A stretch of 64,000 bases of DNA from the NCBI GenBank assembly GCA_002293525.1, contig DBDJ01000072.1, forward strand, positions 166,537-230,536, in the 5' to 3' direction. The stretch comes from Lachnospiraceae bacterium UBA935 (GTDB taxonomy: Bacteria; Bacillota; Clostridia; Lachnospirales; Lachnospiraceae). Both the position numbers and the translations under genes were made by a program. The notes beneath the pieces are model-generated. The model was not told the DNA's origin, did not search any database, and worked only from the letters and a program-made list of their open reading frames with translations. The first letter of the stretch is position 1. Each line of letters begins with the position of its first letter. Of the stretch, positions 1-6,704 are shown one piece after another.

Positions 1-56
1 TTTTTTTAAATGAAACCATTTGTTATAATGATTATTATTAATAAAAAGGGGGAAAT
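1..56 (+). other. Window edge upstream of the agrD-like gene
   Basis: The first 56 bases hold no start codon with a credible gene. All forward frames close within about 40 bases, so this could be the very end of an upstream gene. An agrB-type processing protease would be expected there, but nothing in the window shows it. A strong ribosome-binding site (AAAAAGGGGG) ends 7 bases before the ATG at 57. Confidence 0.4.
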
Positions 57-230
57 ATGAAAAAAATATCATTGCTATTAGTTAAGTGTGCAGCAGATTT
101 GTCTTTGACTGTTACTAGGATTAACGTGAATTCTATATGTTATGCTAAATCATTCCAACCGAAATTACCTCAAAAGGCAGACAAATTGAAGAACCTAGCC
201 AAATGCAATATCGTTTTGCATAAACCATAA
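57..230 (+). CDS. agrD: AgrD-like cyclic lactone autoinducer peptide precursor
   Basis: A 57-residue peptide preceded by a strong AAAAAGGGGG ribosome-binding site. It has the AgrD layout. The N-terminal half is an amphipathic, membrane-seeking segment (starts MKKISLLLVK). A short core follows with one cysteine, N-S-I-C28-Y-A-K-S. The tail begins F-Q-P-K-L-P and is charged, matching the conserved (Y/H/F)QPxxP segment after the core in clostridial AgrD proteins. By analogy with Clostridium perfringens AgrD, the mature thiolactone ring would be Cys28-Ser32 or Cys28-Phe33. In known systems AgrB cleaves and cyclises the peptide and AgrC senses it outside the cell. The next two genes are an AgrA-like regulator and an AgrC-like membrane protein, which supports the call. 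A second cysteine (C11) lies in the leader and another (C50) in the tail. AgrB is not in the window. Confidence 0.8.
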   Translation: MKKISLLLVKCAADLSLTVTRINVNSICYAKSFQPKLPQKADKLKNLAKCNIVLHKP

Positions 231-302
231 AATCCAAATAAATAACAACTAAATATGCATTGCATGGAATCAAAGAATTTATAACTAAGGAAATTGAAAG
301 CA

Positions 303-1034
303 ATGAATATTGCGATTTGTGACGATAATTCTGGACTTTGCGCTCAACTGGAAGCTTACATAATAAACTATGCGAAGTTACATTTGATCGATATCAATGT
401 AGATGTTTATTTATCTGGCGAAGAATTGCATGACCATATTATCAATAATAAACTTGAAAATGTATATTCTCTAATTTTCTTAGATATTGAAATGCTGAGA
501 ATGAGTGGAATCGAAGTAAGCAATTTTATCCGAAACGAACTCCATAATGAAATCTTGCAGATTATTTACATCTCCTCTCATGATAAATATGCGATGCAAT
601 TATTCAAATACCATCCCTTTGATTTTATTATGAAACCAATCTCTGAAGATTCCGCTTTCCATGTTCTTGATAAATGCTTGGGTTATATTAAGAATAACCC
701 TCTTGCTTTTCATTTCAATTTTAATAAAATCAATCATATGATCTCACTCCATAACATTATCTATTTTGAGTCGGCTTATGATAAAAAGATTCGTTTGGTT
801 CATACAGATGGAGAATATCTGTTTTATGACACTATCGAAAAAATCATGACAACTCTGCGAAATGAGTTTTTTTATAAGATTCATAGAGGATGTGTAATCA
901 ATTGTAAGCATATCCAACGTATCGATGGCAACGTCGCAATCATGTGCAATGATCATCAGATACCAATCCCTTTAAGAAAACAAAAAGCCTTGATTACTTA
1001 TATCAAAAAAATAGGAGGGGCGCGGTATGAATAA
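303..1034 (+). CDS. AgrA-like LytTR response regulator
   Basis: A cytoplasmic response regulator of about 243 residues. Residues 1-120 are a receiver domain with the acidic pair in ICDDN, the phospho-acceptor Asp in LDIEM and a conserved Lys in IMKP. Residues 135-240 are a LytTR DNA-binding domain, with the typical IIYFES strand and the FYKIHRGCVIN segment. In known agr systems it activates its own operon when phosphorylated by AgrC. The ATG at 303 is preferred over an in-frame TTG at 294, because the TTG lies only 3 bases after the AAGG motif. The 3' end overlaps the following kinase-like gene by 8 bases, which indicates translational coupling. The order peptide-regulator-sensor differs from the staphylococcal B-D-C-A order. 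Confidence 0.88.
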   Translation: MNIAICDDNSGLCAQLEAYIINYAKLHLIDINVDVYLSGEELHDHIINNKLENVYSLIFLDIEMLRMSGIEVSNFIRNELHNEILQIIYISSHDKYAMQLFKYHPFDFIMKPISEDSAFHVLDKCLGYIKNNPLAFHFNFNKINHMISLHNIIYFESAYDKKIRLVHTDGEYLFYDTIEKIMTTLRNEFFYKIHRGCVINCKHIQRIDGNVAIMCNDHQIPIPLRKQKALITYIKKIGGARYE

Positions 1035-2322
1035 CAGCATCTTGGATTGTGTCGTATTTGTAATAGCAGAGATTTTCAGCATATATACATTATTCCGAAC
1101 TACCAGGATACTTTTAGGAAAAAAAACTGTTTACGGCAGGAAAATTGAAATCTTTAGTTACTCTCTTTGGTTTTTTGTTAATTTATTATTATATTTTTCC
1201 CTAAGAATAACCATTGTTTTATTGATAACAAATGTAATTATGCACTTTATTATAGCTGCCAATTATTGCACTACTTTAATGAAAAAGATTGTTACTGTAT
1301 TTTTTATTACTATGCTCTATTTCTGTGTGGACATGACCGTCTCCATTTTGGTATCATTTCCTTTTTTATCGCCATTTGCCGTAAGCCCTTACTTTCCTCT
1401 GATCGGGACCCTGATTATCAGGGTCTTAAACTATCTGTCGATGTTATTGCTGGAAAGATTATCTCGTAACATAAATAAATTCAAAACCGCCAAAAAAAAT
1501 TGGGTACTGCTGATTCTGATACCTGTTTCCACAATTTACTTATTTACTATGGCTTCCAATATTCTGATTCCTGCCTCGCAGAGATTATTGGTCACTTTAC
1601 TCATATTTGTCGTCAATCTGATCATGATTTATTTATTTGATATTTTGTCCATGCAAGCCGATGAAAGAGCCAGGAAGATATTAATGGACCAAGAATTGAT
1701 CGGCTTTCAAAAGCAACTGGAAGTCATTCAGTTTAATCTTAACTATTGGCACCAGATGCAGAATGCTTTTGTAGATAAACTGACTCTGCTAAAGGAGTAC
1801 TTAGGCGACGGAACCGATGCGCAGATCAAGGATTTTATCGGGCAGAACTTTGATGACTTTTTTATCAAGAATAACGTGAACAGCGGCGTGGCCAGTATCG
1901 ACAGTATTTTGAATTATCACATCCGGGAAGCCGCTTCCTGTCAGATTCAGATGCGGCACTCCATAGCCATCCCGCACGAACTGATCTTTGACAGTGTGGA
2001 AATAACCGTTATTCTAAGCTGTCTGTACTCTTATGTAAAAGAACAGGTTCTCTGTCTTGATGAGGAGATGAGAACCATTGACCTAGAAATCAAATTCAAG
2101 TACAGCATGTACCGCCTTATTTTTATGATTGTGATGCCCTTGCACACTTCCCGAAGAAACGATAAATTTTGCCCCCCGAATATCTTTACGGATATCATAA
2201 ATAGATACAACGGGACTTTGCATGTGGATGACAAGCCACTTGACAGTGATGTTTTGGAACGAGGAATTGCCTTGACCTTGTTTCTGAAAAAGGAAAATTT
2301 CCCCACCGTAATTGATGAATGA
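1027..2322 (+). CDS. AgrC-like membrane sensor with degenerate GHKL kinase domain
   Basis: A 431-residue protein with about six hydrophobic segments in residues 1-210, then a coiled linker and a C-terminal domain placed like the GHKL kinase of AgrC. The usual H-box (RHDxxN) is replaced by Y-W-H-Q-M-Q-N near residue 238, which keeps the His and final Asn but loses the preceding Arg and following Asp. The conserved stretch before the N-box is recognisable (SIDSILNYHIREA). The N-box itself reads I-L-S-C-L-Y-S-Y-V-K-E instead of GNLLDNAIE, so the metal/ATP-binding Asn is missing, and no HGIGL-type G-box can be seen. The agr-like neighbours argue that it is the receptor for the upstream peptide. 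It may bind ATP weakly, act as a phosphatase, or signal without kinase activity. The start codon lies inside the upstream gene, after AGGAGGGG. Confidence 0.75.
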   Translation: MNNSILDCVVFVIAEIFSIYTLFRTTRILLGKKTVYGRKIEIFSYSLWFFVNLLLYFSLRITIVLLITNVIMHFIIAANYCTTLMKKIVTVFFITMLYFCVDMTVSILVSFPFLSPFAVSPYFPLIGTLIIRVLNYLSMLLLERLSRNINKFKTAKKNWVLLILIPVSTIYLFTMASNILIPASQRLLVTLLIFVVNLIMIYLFDILSMQADERARKILMDQELIGFQKQLEVIQFNLNYWHQMQNAFVDKLTLLKEYLGDGTDAQIKDFIGQNFDDFFIKNNVNSGVASIDSILNYHIREAASCQIQMRHSIAIPHELIFDSVEITVILSCLYSYVKEQVLCLDEEMRTIDLEIKFKYSMYRLIFMIVMPLHTSRRNDKFCPPNIFTDIINRYNGTLHVDDKPLDSDVLERGIALTLFLKKENFPTVIDE

Positions 2323-2357
2323 ATTGATGAGAAATGAACTTGAAGAGGGGACGGCTT

Positions 2358-2540
2358 ATGAGTGAATTGGGTACTAAAGAAAATCCATTTATGAAAGAAA
2401 TCGAAGTCTGGCAGTATGCCGATACCAAAGAAGCAGGAACAAACCAGCTGAAATATATCTATGTAAGCAGACATATTCATATCAATGCGCACCTTAATAT
2501 TGAACTGACAAGCAAGAAAATCATCGCGATATTTGTATAA
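2358..2540 (+). CDS. Small hypothetical protein at the end of the agr-like operon
   Basis: A possible 60-residue protein starting MSELGTKENP, about 35 bases after the agrC-like stop. GAGGGGAC about 8 bases upstream would be a good ribosome-binding site; a start at 2334 is also open but lacks one. It has no signal peptide, membrane segment or cysteine, and is mixed-charge with a His-rich middle (SRHIHINAHL). I do not recognise the family. Its position suggests cotranscription with the agr-like genes. It could equally be a chance open frame before the convergent perR gene. Confidence 0.45.
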   Translation: MSELGTKENPFMKEIEVWQYADTKEAGTNQLKYIYVSRHIHINAHLNIELTSKKIIAIFV

Positions 2541-2574
2541 TGCCCATCCTGTCGGCAGACAAGATGGGCATCTA

Positions 2575-2952
2575 TCATATGCAATCCGGGCACAGGCCGC
2601 TGAATGTCAGGCTATGGCTTCTGACCGCGAACCCTTCCATCACCAGAACACGCTCATCAAGGTCCGGCTGGTAATGATCGATGTCAAAGACCTTGCTGCA
2701 TTTCTCACAGATAAAATGATAATGCTTATGACAATTATGGTCATAACGGGCTGAGCCGTTAAGACTGCCGATATTCAGCAGCTCGCCGCTGTCCGCCATC
2801 TGGCTGAGATTACGATAAACCGTCGCTTTGCTGATCGTAGGATGCTGTTCGGCAACAAAATCATAGACCTGCTCCGCCGTTGCATGGATGTCGAGTTCCC
2901 GAACCGCATCGCGGATCAGCCTGCGCTGAATCGTGTTCCTTTTGCTTTCCAT
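2575..2952 (-). CDS. perR: Fur/PerR-family peroxide-sensing repressor
   Basis: A 125-residue Fur-superfamily repressor. Residues 1-75 form the winged helix, with the recognition segment T-I-S-K-A-T-V-Y-R-N-L. Residues 80-125 form the dimerisation and metal-binding domain. It contains the His-rich metal site (HNCHKHYHF) and two CxxC structural-zinc motifs, C-E-K-C and C-P-D-C. Together with a reverse-rubrerythrin gene 12 bases upstream in the same direction, this favours PerR over Fur or Zur. PerR proteins sense peroxide through metal-catalysed His oxidation and derepress peroxide-defence genes. A Fur-family box overlaps the rubrerythrin promoter (3538-3556), so the pair is probably autoregulated. 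Confidence 0.88.
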   Translation of the reverse strand: MESKRNTIQRRLIRDAVRELDIHATAEQVYDFVAEQHPTISKATVYRNLSQMADSGELLNIGSLNGSARYDHNCHKHYHFICEKCSKVFDIDHYQPDLDERVLVMEGFAVRSHSLTFSGLCPDCI

Positions 2953-2964
2953 TAACCGGCAGCC

Positions 2965-3507
2965 TTAAAAGTACCGTTCCAGAAGTCCTTGGAAAGCCTT
3001 CCCGTGCCGTGCTTCATCCTTGCACATTTCGTGGACTGTGTCATGAATGGCGTCAAGATTCAGCTGCTTTGCTTTCACGGCAATGTCTTTCTTCCCCTGG
3101 GTCGCGCCATGCTCAGCCATGACCCGCTTCTCCAGATTCTTCTTGGTTGATACATCGACGACTTCCCCTAACAGTTCCGCAAACTTGGCAGCATGTTCCG
3201 CTTCTTCAAAGGCAATCCTTTTGTATACCTCGGCAATCTCCGGATATCCTTCCCGGTCAGCCTGGCGGCTCATGGCCAGATACATGCCCACTTCAGTACA
3301 CTCGCCCATAAAATTCTGCCTTAAGCCTTCAACGATCTCCGGGTCTACGCCTTGCGCAACCCCGATCACATGCTCATCGGCAAAGACCAGGCCGGTTCCC
3401 GACTGCTCCGTAAATTTTGACGCGGGAGCCTTACACTGCGGGCAGAACTCCGGCGCTTCTGTTCCTTCATGTACATAGCCACAGACAGCACAGATAAATT
3501 TCTTCAT
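2965..3507 (-). CDS. Reverse rubrerythrin (rubredoxin domain at the N-terminus)
   Basis: A 180-residue non-haem iron protein. Residues 1-35 form a rubredoxin-type Fe(SCys)4 site (C-A-V-C-G-Y and C-P-Q-C). The rest is a ferritin-like four-helix bundle with di-iron ligands in the E-E-A-E-H and D-E-A-R-H-G motifs. The rubredoxin module comes first, as in the reverse rubrerythrin of Clostridium acetobutylicum, an NADH-dependent peroxidase/oxygen-defence protein under PerR control. The start at 3507 is chosen because MKKFICAVCGY follows a textbook AAGGAGG; the frame stays open upstream, but that part is AT-rich and overlaps the promoter. It is the first gene of an operon with perR. Confidence 0.92.
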   Translation of the reverse strand: MKKFICAVCGYVHEGTEAPEFCPQCKAPASKFTEQSGTGLVFADEHVIGVAQGVDPEIVEGLRQNFMGECTEVGMYLAMSRQADREGYPEIAEVYKRIAFEEAEHAAKFAELLGEVVDVSTKKNLEKRVMAEHGATQGKKDIAVKAKQLNLDAIHDTVHEMCKDEARHGKAFQGLLERYF

Positions 3508-3537
3508 TTCATTCCTCCTTATTATAACAATTCCTAA

Positions 3538-3578
3538 TTGATAATGATTATTGTAAGATAAATTGTTATGCTTGTCAA
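3538..3578 (-). promoter_or_regulatory. SigmaA promoter with overlapping PerR/Fur box for rubrerythrin-perR
   Basis: Read on the minus strand, TTGACA (3573-3578) is followed after 17 bases by TACAAT (3550-3555). Overlapping the -10 is a near-palindrome built around GATAATGATTATT (plus strand, from 3539), which resembles the Fur-family box. Binding there would block RNA polymerase, as expected for PerR repression. Confidence 0.75.
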
Positions 3579-3609
3579 TGTTAAAATTTTGCTGTAAGCT
3601 GTTTGTCAC

Positions 3610-3841
3610 TGTTAACTCCCTAATGTCGTGTCATTAAGCTTATTGAAAAGAGTGGGGGGAGGGTTCGGGGGACCACCACGTTTTCGTTAGGTCTTGGGTC
3701 TTTCCTTTTATAGTACGGTTACGGCGGTTATAGTCCTTTAATCCGTAAACTGCTTACCCGTAAGCCGGGTTTTCAAACTTGCTGGTCGGGATACCGAATC
3801 GTCAGATCGCCCGGGCCTCATCGGCTTCTCGGACAGCGAAA
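3610..3841. other. Gene-free spacer with a short dispersed repeat
   Basis: No credible gene. The segment from 3791 (ATACCGAATCGTCAG) to 3825 contains GCCCGGGCCTCATCGGC. The same 17 bases occur at 27319-27335, and a diverged relative forms the arms of the inverted repeat at 21038-21149. It therefore belongs to a dispersed repeat family. Confidence 0.55.
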
Positions 3842-4840
3842 TTAATTCACAATGTATTGTACCCGCATCCAAAACACAAACTCAGAGAAGTCAGCATACA
3901 TTTCCCTGACTCCTGTTTCGATGAGCTCTCTAAGGAACTGACTAAAAGGTGGCGGTGGATAGAGGTAGGAATAATTACCTTTCGACAGGAACCGGCCCCG
4001 GGCATCATAGGTATACTGATACTTATAATCATAGATGTCTTCATCCGGAAAGTAATATTCTTCCTTGTCAAGCAAGCCGTTCACATATATATATTGCACA
4101 TGGCAGTACAGACTGTCGTCACTCGCCATATAGATATTTTTTGCAAATAGGACATCCTGCATGTAGATATGATTCTGATATTTATTTACTGTGTTGTACT
4201 TATCAATTTCATATAGTACCGAGAGGTTTCCCTGTCCGTCATACTCGTAGCGCTGCTTTTCCGGAAGGTAATCTCTGATCAGACTGGTTCTTCGGGCATT
4301 TTCTGAACCGCTGACACTTCTCTCGTAAGAAACCGCACGCCCTTGGTCGTCCTGGACATATTGATAACTGACAATCCCCTGAAAGTTGTCCTTGGCATCA
4401 GAGGAAGAGTTGTAAACATGCACTGTTTTGTTTAGGCTGTTTTCCTCGTATTCCCACACTTCCCGCCAGTACGGAAGCGGATTGACTACTTTGAAACTGC
4501 CGCCCGGCATTCCGTCCGGTACAATAGTCAGCGGCCATAGCTCTGCTAATGTCGTGTAAGAAAAAGAGTGCGCTTCTTTAAGCCGCCCCTGTTCATCATA
4601 AATATAGCGGACAGTTTCGTACCCAGCAGCTTCCCTCCGTACAGGCAAATCATCATTCTGCTTTTGTCCGATCCCAAGCACGGCGATGGTCGTCATAATC
4701 GTAACAACGGTAAAAGTTATCCGGAAAACAGCAGCAACAAAAAAAAAGCAAAGGATGCCGTCCCTGATTAGCCGATATGGTACATTCTTACTGATCATGC
4801 GAGGTTTTTCTTTGAGTTCTTCAGATACTGATCTTTCCAT
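3842..4840 (-). CDS. Membrane-anchored protein with YD-repeat-like segments
   Basis: A 332-residue protein with a charged N-terminus, one strong membrane segment at about residues 28-57, and a long extracytoplasmic part rich in Tyr and Asp. Three stretches resemble the YD repeat of RHS proteins: Y-I-Y-D-E-Q-G-R-L, Y-E-Y-D-G-Q-G-N-L and Y-T-Y-D-A-R-G-R-F. RHS-type repeats build beta-rich surface structures, but this protein is too short for a toxin cage and has no recognised toxin tip. The start follows GGAGGGG. I do not recognise a specific family, and its function is unknown. It is transcribed alone, with about 40 bases to the upstream gene. Confidence 0.65.
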   Translation of the reverse strand: MERSVSEELKEKPRMISKNVPYRLIRDGILCFFFVAAVFRITFTVVTIMTTIAVLGIGQKQNDDLPVRREAAGYETVRYIYDEQGRLKEAHSFSYTTLAELWPLTIVPDGMPGGSFKVVNPLPYWREVWEYEENSLNKTVHVYNSSSDAKDNFQGIVSYQYVQDDQGRAVSYERSVSGSENARRTSLIRDYLPEKQRYEYDGQGNLSVLYEIDKYNTVNKYQNHIYMQDVLFAKNIYMASDDSLYCHVQYIYVNGLLDKEEYYFPDEDIYDYKYQYTYDARGRFLSKGNYSYLYPPPPFSQFLRELIETGVREMYADFSEFVFWMRVQYIVN

Positions 4841-4882
4841 GGCATATCCCCTCCATATTTATTATGTTTAATAGTACGCTGA

Positions 4883-5590
4883 TTACTGAGTTGCCAAATG
4901 CTTCCACGCCCGGCGCGTATACGGGCACACCTCTATGCATTTGCCGCAGATCGTGCTGCCGCCGCCGAAACCCTGTCTGGCCCGTTCCCTTGCCGTTTTC
5001 CGGCACTTGAGTGGATCAAAAAACTCATCCCTATATAGACCTACCGTCCACAGTTCCCCTGAAATCGCCCCAGCCGGGCATGCATCAGTGCAGATCCGGC
5101 AATTCCCGCATCGGGACTGATTGACCGGCTCTGCCGTTTCCAGCGGCGCATCGGTAAGGATAGAAGAAAGGCGGATCATCGTTCCGTACCTTTCCGTAAC
5201 CAGCAACGCGCTTTTCCCGATCCAGCCTAACCCGGCGCGGGTAGCTACGGTCTTATGCGGCAAGGCGGTATTATTCTCCAGCTCGCCGTTCCCCACCTGC
5301 GCCCGGGTCTGGGCGATAGCCGCATAGCCCAATGCCCGCAGTTCTTCCGCACTGCTGGTCACGATCTTATCCAACTCTTCATTTAACTTACAATACCAAT
5401 TATGGTATTCTTTCGTCGGCAGATCGGCAATCCCCCTGATAACTTCCTCAGGATAGGCCACCGCCACGCTGATACCGACCGGCATGTTATGGCGGACTTC
5501 CGGCGGCAGCTCAGTCAGATCACCGATCCCAGCCAGACTTGCCCCCATATGGTACATGCTGTTCTTGATTGATTCTGTCAGATTATCCAT
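4883..5590 (-). CDS. 4Fe-4S double-cluster protein related to the epoxyqueuosine reductase core
   Basis: A 235-residue protein whose C-terminal third carries two ferredoxin-type cluster motifs, CGNCRICTDACP and CGKCIEVCP. Its N-terminal part resembles the cobalamin-binding core of QueG-type reductases (for example GWIGKSALLVTERYGTMIRL). It is shorter than QueG and lacks the usual HEAT-repeat tail. It is therefore better called a QueG-like 4Fe-4S protein of unknown substrate than epoxyqueuosine reductase. The start at 5590 is supported by GGGAGA 5 bases upstream; the frame stays open to 5638, but that part lies in a repeat element. Confidence 0.75.
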   Translation of the reverse strand: MDNLTESIKNSMYHMGASLAGIGDLTELPPEVRHNMPVGISVAVAYPEEVIRGIADLPTKEYHNWYCKLNEELDKIVTSSAEELRALGYAAIAQTRAQVGNGELENNTALPHKTVATRAGLGWIGKSALLVTERYGTMIRLSSILTDAPLETAEPVNQSRCGNCRICTDACPAGAISGELWTVGLYRDEFFDPLKCRKTARERARQGFGGGSTICGKCIEVCPYTRRAWKHLATQ

Positions 5591-5611
5591 GATTTCTCCC
5601 ATATTAATTGA

Positions 5612-5663
5612 GTACTGTGAAGCAGCGGTATGAGGCACTTCGGCCAGGGTCTGAACAGTGACT
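5612..5663. repeat. Dispersed ~52-bp repeat, copy 1 (inverted relative of 55782-55833)
   Basis: The segment reads TACTGTGAAGCAG, then GCACTTCGGC, AGGGT and TGAACAGT. The reverse complement of 55782-55833 carries the same blocks in the same order with only a few substitutions. The ends are short inverted repeats (ACTGT and ACAGT). It lies between two minus-strand genes and reaches the stop codon of the epimerase gene (5662-5664). Confidence 0.75.
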
Positions 5664-6699
5664 AATTATGTCCGGGAGTTAACCGTAACCCCTCTGCCAG
5701 CTTCTCCAAGCCTTCGATCACCTGATCACACCACAGGTCAAACTCGGCATCCTCGACCTGGCGTTTCGGATGCGACATCACGTAGGCAATTGTTTCCCTT
5801 ATACCCTGGTCAAACCGCACCTTCGCCGTAAATCCCGGGACCAGCCGTTTTAACTTACTATTATCAAACACCACTGAATTGGCCTTGTCGCCGATCAGGC
5901 TGCCGATAAAGTCATAACCGCTGCATTTAGCCAGATATGACGAAGCTACATAATAAGGACGTAGTTCCACCCCCAACGCATCGGCGATCGCCTGATAGAT
6001 CTGGTTCCAGGTCAGGGTCTCATCCGAAGTGATCTGCACTGCTTCCCCCAAGGCATGGATATTGCCCAGCAAACCGATGAAGGCACAGGCAAAATCTCTG
6101 CTATGTGTCATCGTCCAGAGTGAAGTCCCGTCGCCGTGGATGATCACCAGTTTGCCTTCCAGCATCCTCTTCACAACCTGGAAGCTTCCCCTGGCCCCGT
6201 GGACGCCCAGCGGTATCGAACGCTCGTCGTAGGTATGGCTGGGCCGGATGATGGTAATCGGAAAGCCGTTCTCTCGGTACATCCGCATCAGATAATCCTC
6301 ACCGGCGATCTTATTACGGGAGTACTCCCAGTAAGGATTATATAACGGCGTTCCCTCCGTAATCCGGTAATCCGCCAGCGGCTTCTGATAAGCCGATGCT
6401 GAACTGACATAGATAAACTGCTTCGTCTTCCCGGCAAACAAGCGGTAATCCCGTTCCAGCTGAGACGGGACATAGGCAATAAAATCGGCTACCGCGTCAA
6501 ATTCCAGCCCTTTGATGTGTTCCGCGACCGTCGTCTCGTCGTCGATATCCACCTTGATTTCCACCAGGTTGTCATAACCGGCAAAAAGCTTATTCTTCGT
6601 ACCCCTGTTCAGCAGAAACAAGTTATGTCCCTGTTCCAGTAATTGTCGGGAAATCGCTGTACTGATCGTACCGGTTCCCCCGATAAGTAATACTTTCAT
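5662..6699 (-). CDS. NAD-dependent epimerase/dehydratase (extended SDR)
   Basis: A 345-residue cytoplasmic enzyme with an N-terminal Rossmann nucleotide-binding loop (LLIGGTGTIS, the GxxGxxG class). An atypical active-site region follows: VSSASAYQK, then a Y-S-R-N-K segment near residue 125 that fits the YxxxK catalytic pair. The length and motifs fit extended short-chain dehydrogenases acting on nucleotide sugars, or the related plant-chloroplast CSP41-like group. The substrate is not evident. It lies 5 bases downstream of ppk with the same orientation, so cotranscription is likely. Confidence 0.8.
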   Translation of the reverse strand: MKVLLIGGTGTISTAISRQLLEQGHNLFLLNRGTKNKLFAGYDNLVEIKVDIDDETTVAEHIKGLEFDAVADFIAYVPSQLERDYRLFAGKTKQFIYVSSASAYQKPLADYRITEGTPLYNPYWEYSRNKIAGEDYLMRMYRENGFPITIIRPSHTYDERSIPLGVHGARGSFQVVKRMLEGKLVIIHGDGTSLWTMTHSRDFACAFIGLLGNIHALGEAVQITSDETLTWNQIYQAIADALGVELRPYYVASSYLAKCSGYDFIGSLIGDKANSVVFDNSKLKRLVPGFTAKVRFDQGIRETIAYVMSHPKRQVEDAEFDLWCDQVIEGLEKLAEGLRLTPGHN

Positions 6700-6704
6700 A
6701 TACT

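Noticed and set aside
4883..5590. Epoxyqueuosine reductase (queG)
   Set aside because: The iron-sulfur motifs fit but the protein is about 100 residues too short and lacks the HEAT-repeat tail, so only a QueG-like label is justified.
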